From the NCBI RefSeq assembly GCF_043290135.1, contig NC_134703.1, positions 109,129,505-109,193,504 on the forward strand: DNA of 64,000 nt, in the 5' to 3' direction. This document shows, one piece after another, positions 49,495-61,900 of the stretch. Made by a program: the position numbers and the translations under genes. Positions within the stretch are counted from its first letter, which is position 1, and each line of letters opens with the position of its first letter. The notes under the pieces are model-generated. The model did no database searches and was not told the origin of the DNA. It saw only the letters and a program-made list of their open reading frames with translations. The DNA is from Rhipicephalus microplus (taxonomy: Eukaryota; Arthropoda; Arachnida; Ixodida; Ixodidae).

Positions 49495-52400
49495 GACTAC
49501 GTCCTCTGCAAGACAAAGGCCTCTTTCATGTTCCGCCAGTTAACCCGGTCTTGTGCTTGCTGCTGCCAATTTATACCCGCAAACTTCTTAATATCATCTG
49601 CCCACCTAACCTTCTGTCTCCCCTTAAGCCGCTTGCTTCTCTTGGAATCCAGTTAGTTGCCTTTAATGACCAGTGGTTTTCCTGTCTACGCACTGCATGC
49701 CCGGCCGATGTCCATTTCCTCTTCTTGATTTAAACTGTGATATCCTTAACCCTCGTTTGTTCCCTAATCCTCTCTACTCTCTTCTTGTCTCTTAAGGTTA
49801 CACCTACCATTTTTCTTTCCATTGCTTGCGGCGTCGTCCTCAATTTAAGCTGAACCCTCTTTGTAAGTCTCCAGGTTTCTGCTCCGTAGCTAAGTACTGG
49901 CAAGATACAACTGTTATATACCTTCCTCTTGAGGGATAGTGGCAATCTACCTGTCATAACTTGAGAGTACTTGCCAAATGTGCTCCACCCCATCCTTATT
50001 CTTCTATTTACTTCATTCTCGTGGTTCGGCTCCGCGGTTATTACCTACCCTAAGTAGACATAGTCTTTTACAACTTGAAGTGCACTATTACCTATCTGAA
50101 GCGCTGCTCTTTTCCGAGGTTGCTATACATTACTTTCGTTTTCTGCAGATTAATTTTAAGACCCACCTTTCTGCTCTCCTTGTGTAATTCCGTAATCATG
50201 AGCTGCAATTCATCCCCTGAGTTACTCAGCAATGTAATGTCATCGGCGAAGCACAGGTTACTAAGGTACTCTCCATTAACTCTTATCCCTAACTGTTCCC
50301 ATTCTAGGCTTCTGAAAACCTCCTGTAAGCACGCGGTAAATAGCATTGAAGAGATTGTGTCCCCCTGCCTTACCCCCTTCTTGATTGGTATTCTGTTGCT
50401 TTCTTTATGAATTACTATGATAGCAGTTGATCCCCTGTAGATTTCTTCCAGGATGTTTATATATACTTCATCTACGCCCTGATTCCGCAGTGTCTGCATG
50501 ACGGCTGATATTTCTACTGAATCAAACGTCTTCTTGTAATTTATGAAGGCTATGTATAGTGGTTGGTTATATTCTGAGCATTTCTCTATTACCTGATTGA
50601 TAGTATGAATGTGGTTGATTGTTGAGTGGCCTGTTCGAAATCCTTCTTCTTTGGTTGATTGAATACTAATGTTTTCTTTACTCTGTTAGCAATTATCTTT
50701 GTAAATAGCTTGTATACTACAGAGGGCAAGCTGATCGGCCTGTAATTCTTCGAGTCCTTGTCATCTCCTTTTTTTATGTATTAAGATGATGTTAGCGTTC
50801 TTCCAAAACTCTGGTACTCTTCCCGTCAGGAGAATCCTCGTAAACAAAGTGGCTAGTGTTTCTAACACTATCTGTCATTTATCTTTCAGCAGATCTGATG
50901 TTACCTAATCCTCACCAGCAGCTTTGCCTCTTTGCATGCTCTCCTAAGCTTTTCTGACTTCTATCATTACTGGTGGAATGTCATCTGGGTTACTGCTAGT
51001 TCTTATAGTATTAAAGTCGTGGTTGTCCCAGCTACTGTACAGATCTCTGTAAAACTCTTCCGCTATTTTAACTATCCTATCTATATTGGTAGTTATTTTG
51101 CCTTCTTTGTCCCTTAGTGCATACATCCAATTTTTTCCTATCCCGAATTTCCTCTTCACTGCTTTGACGCTTCCTCCGTTTTTCAGAGTGTGTTCAATTC
51201 TCTCCATCTTATACCTTCTTACATCGCATACTTTACGCCTATTAATCAACATCAAAAACTCTGCCATGCAGTTCTATTTTGTCTGTTGTACTTGAGACTT
51301 TCATGATTTGACGTTTCTTAATGAGATTCTTTGTTTCCTGGGAAAGCTTGCCTGTGTCCTGTCTAACTATCCTGCCTCCAACTTCCACTGCACACTCCGA
51401 AATGATACTCGTCAGACTATCATTCATTGCATATACGCTAAGGTTGGTTTCCTCACGAAGAGCAGAGTACCTGTTCTGAAGCGAGACTCTGAATTCCTGT
51501 ACTTTCCCTCTCAGTGCTAGCTCATTGATTCGCTTCTTGCGTATAAGTTTCTGTCGTTCCTTTCTCAAGTCTAGGCGAATTTGAGACCGTACCATTCTAT
51601 GGTCACTGCATCGTACCTTGCTGACCACTTCCACATCCTGCACGATGCCTGGGTGTGCACTCATTGTGAAGTCTATTTCGTTCTTATTTTCGCTATTAGG
51701 GCTCCTTCTTGTCCACTAGTGGTTTCCTCGTTTTCGGTAGAAGGTATTCAAAATCCGTAAATTTTTGCGTTCTGCGAATTCTACTAGTAGCCCTCCTCTG
51801 GCGTTTCTAGTACCGATGCCATAATCTCCTACTGCCTGGTCTCCAGCCTGCTTCTTCCCTACCTTTGCATTAAAGTTTCCCATCAGTATAGTATACTGTG
51901 TTTTTACTTTACTCATTGCCGATTCCACGTCTTCATAGAAGCTTTCAACTGAAGCGTCATCATGGCTGGATGAAGGCGCGTAGGCCTGTACCACCTTCAT
52001 CTTGTATCTTTTATTCAGTTTGATTACGATACCTAACACCCTTTCATTAATGCTGTAGTATTCATGTATGTTACCAGCTATGTTTCTGTGAATTAGGAAC
52101 CCCACTCCCAGTTCTCTTCTGTCAGCCAAGCACCGATAGCAAAGGACGTGTCCCTTCTGTAGCTCCGTACAGGCCTCATCTGTCCTCCTAACCTCACTGA
52201 GCCCTATTATATCCTATTTAACACCCTCTAGCTCCTCGAATAGTACAGCTAGACTTCCCTCACTAGATAAGGTTCCAGCGTTAAACGCTGCCAAGTTCAG
52301 GTTCCATAGAGGACTGGCCACCCTGGTGCAGTATTTGGCCACTACCTCCCACATGCATACGTCAAATATTAGCGATCACCAGGTCACAAGTCTGCTTCCA

Positions 52401-52891
52401 TAACGGCTTTTCGTACGCAGGCATAAGCCAGGCTTCCCAAAGCGCGTATCAGCAAAAGCTCTGCGCATGCACTCTGTGCAGCATGTAGTGCTATTACGCA
52501 CGCAACACTGTAACACCGTTACAGGACACAAGGGACAAAACATGTGTTACGTTGGAGACCCACGGGTAGGCGAACGGAGGTGGACATGGTAGGAAGCCAA
52601 AAGAACTTACACATTAAACCACCCTTTTAGGTCCATTTTGCTGTTTACAAACACAGGTCCTGGGTGGTTTCTGGTTTCGTGCACCGGCGCAGCCTAGTAC
52701 GATAGGTGGGAAACGGAAACCTTAGCGACTAGTTCGCTCCTTTTCAGCAGTTTGGTGCCTGTGACTGACACAATATTTCAAATACTAGGGGTGAAGCTCC
52801 TAAAGCCGTGGCTGTCCATGCATGTCTGTCTGTGACCGGTTCGTAACCACCTAGTTGTATGAATCACTCAGCAGGTGGCGCTACTGTGAGT

Positions 52892-52981
<90 letters not shown>

Positions 52982-55900
52982 GATGAACAAACACATGGAC
53001 GGGCGGACGCACGGATGGACACATGGACGGATGGATGGACGGATGGACGCTCGGCCCCAATCATCAGCGTTCACTACGTGGATATGCTGTGATTTTTTCC
53101 CTGTAAACCACACACAACATCCGTAGAGTCAGTAATCGACTGAGTGACTGAAGGTTTCTTGGGCTTTCGTGTACAGTGCAGAATACATGTATATAACCAA
53201 TGCGCACAGTGCAAGAAAAAGACCGTTTTCAAGCGCAGAAAACAGATATAAGCACTAACACGGTGGCTATCTGGTTAAAATAAATAAAAAGTTCTCTGTT
53301 GCGTGCAGTAGCATTAATTTCAGCATTTACTAGAGCATTGATGTGAATGACTAAAGCTATTACACACTTATTTTTCTTCAGAAAAACTTGGGACACCGTT
53401 ATTGCCCTAAAGGACGATCTCTCTTCACCCGAGCAACGTGCTTCGTCTCAAGATGCTCATAAGCATTTCTCTGTTGTCCTCGTCTTCCTGACGGTTCGGG
53501 ATGGCTTTAAGCTCTCCCATAGTAGAGTACTCTGTGCTCTAAATCGTTACCCCCTTTTTCTACCCCCCCCCCTTCTTAAAGCCGTGTAAACGTACGGGAC
53601 GGCTTTAGGCTCTCCCATTGTAGAGTACCAAGTACTCTAAATCTTTAACAACTGAAAATCCCTAAACAAACTGCAGTTACGGGACGGCTTTATGCTCTTC
53701 CATAGTAGAGTACCTAGTACTCTAAATCGTTAACCAATTTTTTCTAAACACACACTATAGAGCGTGAGGCGCATGGGATGGTTTTATGCTCTCCCATAGT
53801 AGAGTACCAAGTACTCTAAATTGTTAAACGCTTTAAACACATTTTAAACTCGTTGTGCTGTCTTCGTAGTCTCACGAATGTTGTTGCTAAGGTCTGTTTA
53901 AACCGGCCCAGTTTAACCTTTTAAATACGAAGCATTTCTTAGCAAACTTCAGCGACGGTCCGTCCGTCCGTCCGTCCGTCCGTCCGTCCGTCCGTCCGTC
54001 CGTCCATCCATCCATCCATCCATCCATCCATCCATCCATCCATCCATCCATCCATCCATCCATCCATCCATCCAGACAGCGGTTTTGCCACATACTTGCA
54101 GGCGTGCGCCGCGCTGCGTTGCTTTGACGCATGCACGTTTCAGCGCGTCCAGCGTACCTTCGTCACGAAAAGAGAGAGACGCAGTGTTGTCTGGGTAACG
54201 AATTTGCGCGAATTTCGCGCCGGTCGCCGTCGGGCCGCGCCGGTCGCACCTGGCGTCAAAATATAGAGTGCTCGCATTCTGCTAACGTAGCGTCGCTGTG
54301 CCCAGCGTGCGCACGTGGCAACGCTACATTGGGGTATATTGGGCCCTTCATGATGCACTCGCAGCCGTTGTACTAGCTCCACATATACCACATTTGGTGG
54401 TACTTGACATCAATGGAGGATCAAATATATGACTAGTGCGAAAATTATAATCCTGACACGCGTGTCATGTAAGAACATGACAGCATACCACGCTAATAAC
54501 GTGCTCACGGCCATTTTGCCAGCTCCACATATACTAAATTTGGTATCACGTGACGTGAATAGATGACGAAGGTGAACGACGCATCCAAACATGATAATCA
54601 TGACACAGAAGTCATGTACGGCATCGTTTACCTCCACCTCGGAACGTTGGGCTGGTTTTAAAGCGACATGTGAACCTTTCTTATTCATGCTTCGCATATA
54701 ATCTGTTCCCACTGTACGGGGAATCTGCCAATTTTTTTCGTATTCTTGGCCAAAAAATTGCCCGCAGCTTCCCTCGGGGGAACACTGAGGAGGATGCGGA
54801 GCATATAATTGGTTAACGGGGTGTTAAAGTGCGACTTACTTGGGTCGATGGCTAAATTGGTTAACGTGGTTGTGAAATGGGGTGTTAAATTGCGACTTAC
54901 TTGGGTCGATGGCTAAATTGGTTAACGTGGTTGTAGGAGGGGGTGTTAAATGAGTGAACACGTACACACGTATGCGAAAGGGCGGCGCTGGTCGAAGGGA
55001 CGTCGATCATTGTGTTTGTGGATTCGTTGGAATTCATTTCACCGTGACCTTGGACGTCGACGCGCCGTACAAACCAACCGACGAGCGGCAACTGAGCGAG
55101 CGAGCGCCGACCTTGAGTATATATACAGCGCGACGGCGCATGCACTGTCAGCTGTCGAATGTTCGAGAAGGGGGAGAAGCGCAACGGCGCATGCGCGCGC
55201 GTCAGCTGCCGATGTTCTCGAAGCGTAACGGCGCATGCGCGCGCGTCAGCTGCCGATGTTCTCGAAGCGTGACGGCGCATGCTCGCTACATTATACAGCT
55301 AGCGAATGTTCGTGAAGAGGAGAAGCGCACGCGGTGTGTAGAGGAGGAAGGGTGCACAGATGGTGGAGGAGTGAAGCGCGCGCGGTGTGTAGAGGAGGAA
55401 GGGATGCACAGATGGTGGAAGAAGGAGGAGGAAGCTTGCGGACGGCGCCGCACTACAAGCCTCGAGTATTAGATGCTCCGCATCTAAAAAAAAACGGCTT
55501 CACGTTCCACTGCGAGACGCCGTCTTCATTTTCTTCTCTTGAGGTCACGCACTCTTCGATTTTTTTTCAACGCCCAAGTAAGGGCACTACGATGGCATCG
55601 TGTCGTTTCACGTGACATGACGTCAAGCCCCGTGGCGCCATGATGACGTCACAAGTGTTTGCGATCTGCGACATCATGTTGGTGTAATATTCTGACGTCC
55701 TGACGCGAAGATTTTTCGCATTACTCGTATCCGGCCCCGTGGGACGGTCTCCGTTGTTAATCAAACTTTCCGTTTGATGATACATCTAAGACTTTCGCCA
55801 TAAAAAAGGTAGGTCTGTAGTGCCATCATCACCATCATCATTTCTTCATCACTGCGCTGCGCCTCTCGTGCAGCTGATGCTAGCTCGAGCTGCGCGAGAA

Positions 55901-58900
55901 TTAGAACGAGCTTCTGGCCTGGCGGTCTGGACGTGGACAGCCACCGCGGCTCCGCTTCAGGCCTGCAATAAAGTGGCGAGATCGGCTCGGCCCCATCGGC
56001 CGCCTTCGACGTCATCTCACGTCTCCTCTTCTCTCGCCGCTACATTGGTGACCCGGACGTGATATTGGTGACCCGGACGTGACATTGGTGACCCGGAGAA
56101 CACGCCCTTCGCCGAGCGGCCCGCGGCCATGTTCCCGCAACTCTGCCCACCAGTGCCGCCGTACCAATCAACTTACCCCAAGGTATGGTTTATGCAGCTC
56201 GATGCCGTTCTTGCGGTGAATGGCATCACGGACCAGCTGCTGATGCACGCCATTCTTCTCGACGCCCTACCGGTAGAGTTGCGCCATCTCGCTGCCACTT
56301 CAAGCACCAGCCCGCAGCCTTACGATGCCCTCTGCACTGCAGTGCTCGCCCGCAGCGGCAACACATACCGTCCGCTTCCGTTTACCCGCACCAGGCAGGT
56401 TTCCCCGGTGTCGCAGAGCAAGGTACGCACGCAAGCGCACGCAGAGCAAGCGACGGCACGTGACACCGTGGCCCTCGCCGTTTCCGCGACCACCAGCTCA
56501 AACGTCTCGGCCTCCTCCTCGCCGCAGCTGCTGGTCAGCTCCTCGACGGTGCCCCCTGCCGCTCCGCCACCTGCCACTGGTGCCAGCAATGGCTTGCCGG
56601 GTGCCTCGCCACATTCCACTTGCACCTACCCGGCCAGCAGCCGACAGCACTGGGCGTCCCCGCTCCCTGCCCCTGTCTCTGTTTCGTGGTCTACGACGGG
56701 CCCCAGCGCCGTGCCTTCGTGGAGCCAGAGCCTACCCTCATCGTCGGCGTCGACATCGGCAACCACCAAAGCAACTGCCACCGTCGCCCCTCTGCCCGTG
56801 GCGCCGCAGCAGGCACCTGCGTCGAGACCCGGCGTCGCACAGGTAGTTTCGGCCAGCCCCAGTCCTCGCACCTCTGGTGACCGCCGGCTCATCCAGCCGA
56901 AACAGCCACAGATCCTGCCCAAGCTGTCGAGCGGCAGCGCGAACATGACGACGCCTTCGACAGCGGCGACCACCCGGTCCCAGTCTCCCCGGGCGGCCCA
57001 GCACAAGGCCACAACGTGGCCCGCGCCTGTACCGGCGCCGCACCCTGCGACCACGGTGCAGCGCGGAGCCGCGATGGGGCTCAACACGGGGAGTCCGCTG
57101 CTCATCGGGAACCCCGCGGCAGCGCAGCCGGGCATGTTTCCGGCTGGACCTGCGCACGGCACTTTCCTGCTGAACCAGGACATTCCGGCCCTGGGCCACA
57201 GCCCGATTCTGATACAAGGCGCACTGGGGCAGACCCAGAGCTCTCTGGGACAGATACAGGGGGTCCAGCTGGCCCTGCGGCCACCCCATGCCACGGGCTT
57301 GACCCTGGGACCTCAGACGGGGCTCAGGCCCCATGGGGGACATCCAGGACCGCCTGGCACCCCGACGCTTGTCATTCCACAGAACCTGGGGCCAAGGCCC
57401 AACATCTTTCTGGCACCGCCACGCATGATGTCGCCCCCCTCGTTTGCCATAGTCCCGGGACAGCCACTGACGCTGCAACAGCTGCAGGCCATGCTGCCCA
57501 CGCAGACCATGCTGGCCCAGCCCACACTGGGTGCGTTCCAGACAGACCAGCACCAATCCTTGGTGCAGATACCGACGTTCACCCAGCCGCAGATACTGGC
57601 GCATGCCCACTATCACCACCACCACCACCACCATCATGGCGCCCTGTCGGGACCTCTAATCTCGACAGGCGGCAGTATAGTGTCCTGTGCACCCAGCGCC
57701 AACATTGTCACCCACCATCCTGTCAAGACCTCGCGACACACGGTCCACTCTCGGCCTGTCCGACCAGGTCACCGTGAGACCCGCTTGTTGGCCAGCACAG
57801 CGACCCGGCACTTCCTCGTGCGTCCTCTGCGCAACTCCCAGAGTCGCCCACCAGAGACACACTGCTTACCGATGGCCTATAAACGTTGACAAACTGGACT
57901 TGCCAAAGGAACACTTTATGGACTGCCGTTCATGTACATAGCATTTGTCGCCCTCTTTCTTTTTTTCATATGCCTTCAAATCGCGCAAAGCGCTAGGGGG
58001 GGAGCCCTGTAGTGCCATCATCACCATCATCATTTCTTCATCACTGCGCTGCGCCTCTCGTGCAGCTGATGCTAGCTCGAGCTGCGCGAGAATTAGAACG
58101 AGCTTCTGGCCTGGCGGTCTGGACGTGGACAGCCACCGCGGCTCCGCTTCAGGCCTGCAATAAAGTGGCGAGATCGGCTCGGCCCCATCGGCCGCCTTCG
58201 ACGTCATCTCACGTCTCCTCTTCTCTCGCCGCTACAGGTCTATAGCCATCAGACGGGCCTTGAAGTATGAATTGTTTGACCAATGTCCTTATCATGCCTT
58301 GGGAGCGAGACCACCAGCCATTTCTCTAGTGTCGGAGGTCTTACACTGGTAGCTATAAGTCCGAGCCTCTCGCCCGTGACCGCACAATCCCACAGAAGGT
58401 AGGCGTTATTCGGGAATCCACCGCAGGTCACACGGGCAGAAAACTTGTCCTTGCCTTGTATGTTGCGCTGAATGTGATTGCAAAGTGAATTTGGGTATGC
58501 CTCACAAGGGCTGCCTCTCGTCTCGTCATGAAGTGAGGTGGCATTAACCCTGCGGTTGTTGCGCATCTCGTCTAAGCATGCAATAGATCCACCTTTCTTG
58601 TCGAGATCAGTCACATCTGCATACCTTTATCTCTGTGTAACAGAGATCTTAATATTTATAAGCGACATCGGTGATTACTATTTTCTGACCGAATGTATGA
58701 AGTTCTGCAAATGCCACAGGCATTTTTGTTAATGCAGTCACACGCACAAAAAATGTAATGGTTACAAAGCATGAAGATTCTTACGGTGGTGCTATTGAAA
58801 TATTTAATGTATGTCGCTTTTGAAACTTGTGTCCTGAGCAATCTCCGTTTTGGTGCATGCCCTTTCACGAGGTCATCATTAACACTCTCTGCAAGTGAAC

Positions 58901-61900
58901 AAGAGCCTCCAAAATTAAAAGAAAATTGTGCTGTAACAACTACTCAAGCATATTGTACCATTTTGAATAAACAGTACAAGTGTATTAACATTGTAACAAT
59001 GTGAGCTGAAAACTACGGTGGTTAACGTCATTAATGTTTGTTTACATTTGTTGCTCTATTGATGTAATAGAACAAGCTTTTGGCAAAGAAGAAGCATTGC
59101 ACTGGCAAATCCTTCGCTATCGAACAAGTGGTTCACTTGGGCAGGTTGTTTTGATACCTGGCAGATATATTCCAAAAAATAGAAATGAATGCACACACAA
59201 ATACATCCGCGCATGCTATTTAAAGCAATGTAAAATGACGTCAAACAGGCATTCTCAAAGCAATTAAACGAACGAAGAAGACAATCTTATAAAATTATTC
59301 ATTCCTCAAGAATCTTGACTTTATCGCTGTGTTGTATTTTTCGCTCTTCAAAGACCAATCCACCGAAGGTTTTTTTCTGAGCGTAGCGGACGCTTATCGA
59401 AAGTTCTCCTAATTGGCGTTCTTGATTTTCACATACACTCGTTTTTATCTTCTCTCAACGGTCGAGCGTGAAACACGTAGTAAACATAGATCGCACGTTT
59501 TCGTTACAGGACTCCTTAAAGAAGGCGATAAGAAGTAATCTTACTCTGACGTTCAGACATTGTGAGGCTATGAGCTCCTAAAGATCTTCGCAGAGGACAA
59601 TTTGCTAGATCCCGTTTGACATTCGCAAGCTCTTCATTGCGTCTGAACGACTGATTTGCAAAAACAAAAAAAGAAATGCTCAAATTTGGCTCAACAACCA
59701 CAGAGATCAGTTTACTTTTTCTGTAGGCGGGATGTAACTCTCATCGCTTTCAAAGGTTACTGTTCGCGAAACAATAGGCATGTGCTCAACAGGGCCTATA
59801 TACAGGGCAGTGGCAGTGCTTGCGAATATTTGGGATGGCTCCATTTAATCGAAAGGTTTAGAAAAATCCAGGGCCCTAATCATATCGAGATAATAGGGGC
59901 GATCAAAGATTTGTGCTTAAGCGGCTGACCTACTTCTCTTTTTCTCTCTTTCTTCCCAGCCTGTTTTTTTTTCTTGAGTTCTTTCTGTATTTCGTTGTTT
60001 ACTTCCTTCTCTCTTTCTCACTTTTCTTATTGCTTTCTTTCCTTCTTTCATTCTTTCTTTTTCTTTGTTTCCTCCTTTATTTCTTTCCTTTTTTAGTTCT
60101 TTGTTTCCTTTTTCTTTATTTCCTTCTTCAGCTACGTTTTCTTTCTCTCCTCCTTTCTTTCTTTCTGTCTTTCTGTCTTTCTTTCTTTCTTTTTTTCACA
60201 TAGCGCAACGCTCCCTCCTAACCGTTTCCTTCACCCATTCTTATAAGTGGGCCTTCACCCAAGTGCTTAGCAGCGCAACGCTTCAGTTGCTGCAGGTCAT
60301 GACGGCGGTCATATGCAGGCGACAATGAGTGCACGGGGATCGACAAGTTTTATAAATGACAAGTGACGACAACAGATAAGACTGCACCATATCAGAAGCA
60401 GCTTATCGCTGACAACCCTATAGGCTATCGGTATACCAATACGCATACGTGACCGGCTCATGTTCGAAGTCACGCCTGCGCTCACGAGCATATATTTTTT
60501 TTTGTGTATCATACACGCACCGATATTTGTGAGTCATGAATAGCTTCGCTTGAAAATTAAACACCACTGGACAGAAGATGTGAGACGACAGAAACGATGC
60601 AAACGGACAGATGCGAAAGCTGAACCATATAGGGGAACAGCTAAGACAAGTTAACTCTTTTGACCAGAAGTATTTCAGACAGATTGCGTCAAGCACAATG
60701 AAATCTGCAGTGATCACTTAGAGCTGCTCGACCCTTGCTTATTTCCTTGCCAATCGAGTGAATAGATTTTCTACAAATTTGTCAGCCCTGAAACACAAGT
60801 GACTTTCGGGTAATACTTCCTTGTTGCAAACGAGGCGAGAAAAAGTAAAAGCCCTTGAAGTCTTATGCTCCGTCATTGTAACTGTTACTTGCGCATAACG
60901 CATACAACAATTATGAAGAGTATTTGTCTCACGCAGCTGGATTTGCCCGTATCTATTTCTCTCTCACACACGCATTATTCTTTTGTAATAATAAAATAAT
61001 AATTATCGGGGTTTAGCGCCCCCAAATTCTTATATTATGAAAAACGCCGTAGTGGAGGACTCCGGAAATTTCGATGACCTGGGCTTCTTTGACGCGCACC
61101 TAAATCACACGCGCCTCAAGCGATTTCGCCTCCATCGAAAATACGGCCGCCGCGCCCAGGAATCGATCCCACGACATGTGGGTCAGCAGCCGAGTGCTTT
61201 AGCCACTAGATCACCATTGCGGGTTTTCCCTTTTGTATATCTCACCCGGACAAGGCTGCCACGTTGATAATCATTGTATTATAATATAATAATAAAGGGA
61301 CACAAAAGAGAAACAACGAGTTTGTCTTAAATTGATAAAGTACACTCTGTGGACTCTAATCACACAAGTTTCCCAATCATATGTTTCTTAATAGCGGAGA
61401 AATTCGTTTGAAGTTTCATTTTCTAATCGCGCCAAAATTTCTGTGCATGACGTAACGAATTTTAAAATGTATAGTTCGCATTTTCGGAAACTTCGTGTAC
61501 TAGGTTTATGGCACTCGCATATGATAATGCAGTTCTATTTTATTGATTATCGGCTACGTGAGACGCAGTAGACGCCTTCAAAATTTATGAAATAATGGCG
61601 TTTCGTGCGGGAATTTCAAGGTGGCGTTTCCATCTGCGATTCTTTTTCGCGCATTATTTTTTTTTTGTTTACGAAGTGTCGTCTCTCGGTAAAAATGGTG
61701 TTTACGGGATTGTGAAACAGCATTTTACCAGTACACGGATGATCGTGTTGCTTCTTTTTGTACCTATAAAAGAGTTCATTGTTACACTCTCAAGATAATA
61801 GTTTTTCAGCAGATAACCACTATCATCAATGTGAGCCTCAGACGCAAGCCGTACTAGTCGCGCTCCTTGATTACGCAGCTGCGGCAGCTGAATTTCCGAT

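Larger units (their letters stand above)
55812..58240 (+). mobile_element. Young non-autonomous LTR retrotransposon carrying a captured ORF
   Basis: The element 55816-58236 (2421 bp) is flanked by a 4-bp target duplication ggtc (55812-55815, 58237-58240). The two LTRs are 229 bp each and look identical base for base. Internal parts in order: a tRNA-Trp-type primer-binding site, a 586-codon ORF and a polypurine tract. No protease, reverse transcriptase, RNase H or integrase is encoded, so it must be mobilised in trans. Target-duplication length and Gag-like start fit the Gypsy superfamily. It lies antisense in the 15.9-kb mas intron. Confidence 0.92.

Noticed and set aside
56738..57637. 299- and 222-codon minus-strand frames opposite the LTR element's ORF
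   Set aside because: Shadow frames caused by high GC; the plus-strand frame starts in the right place after the LTR and has a Gag-like beginning.
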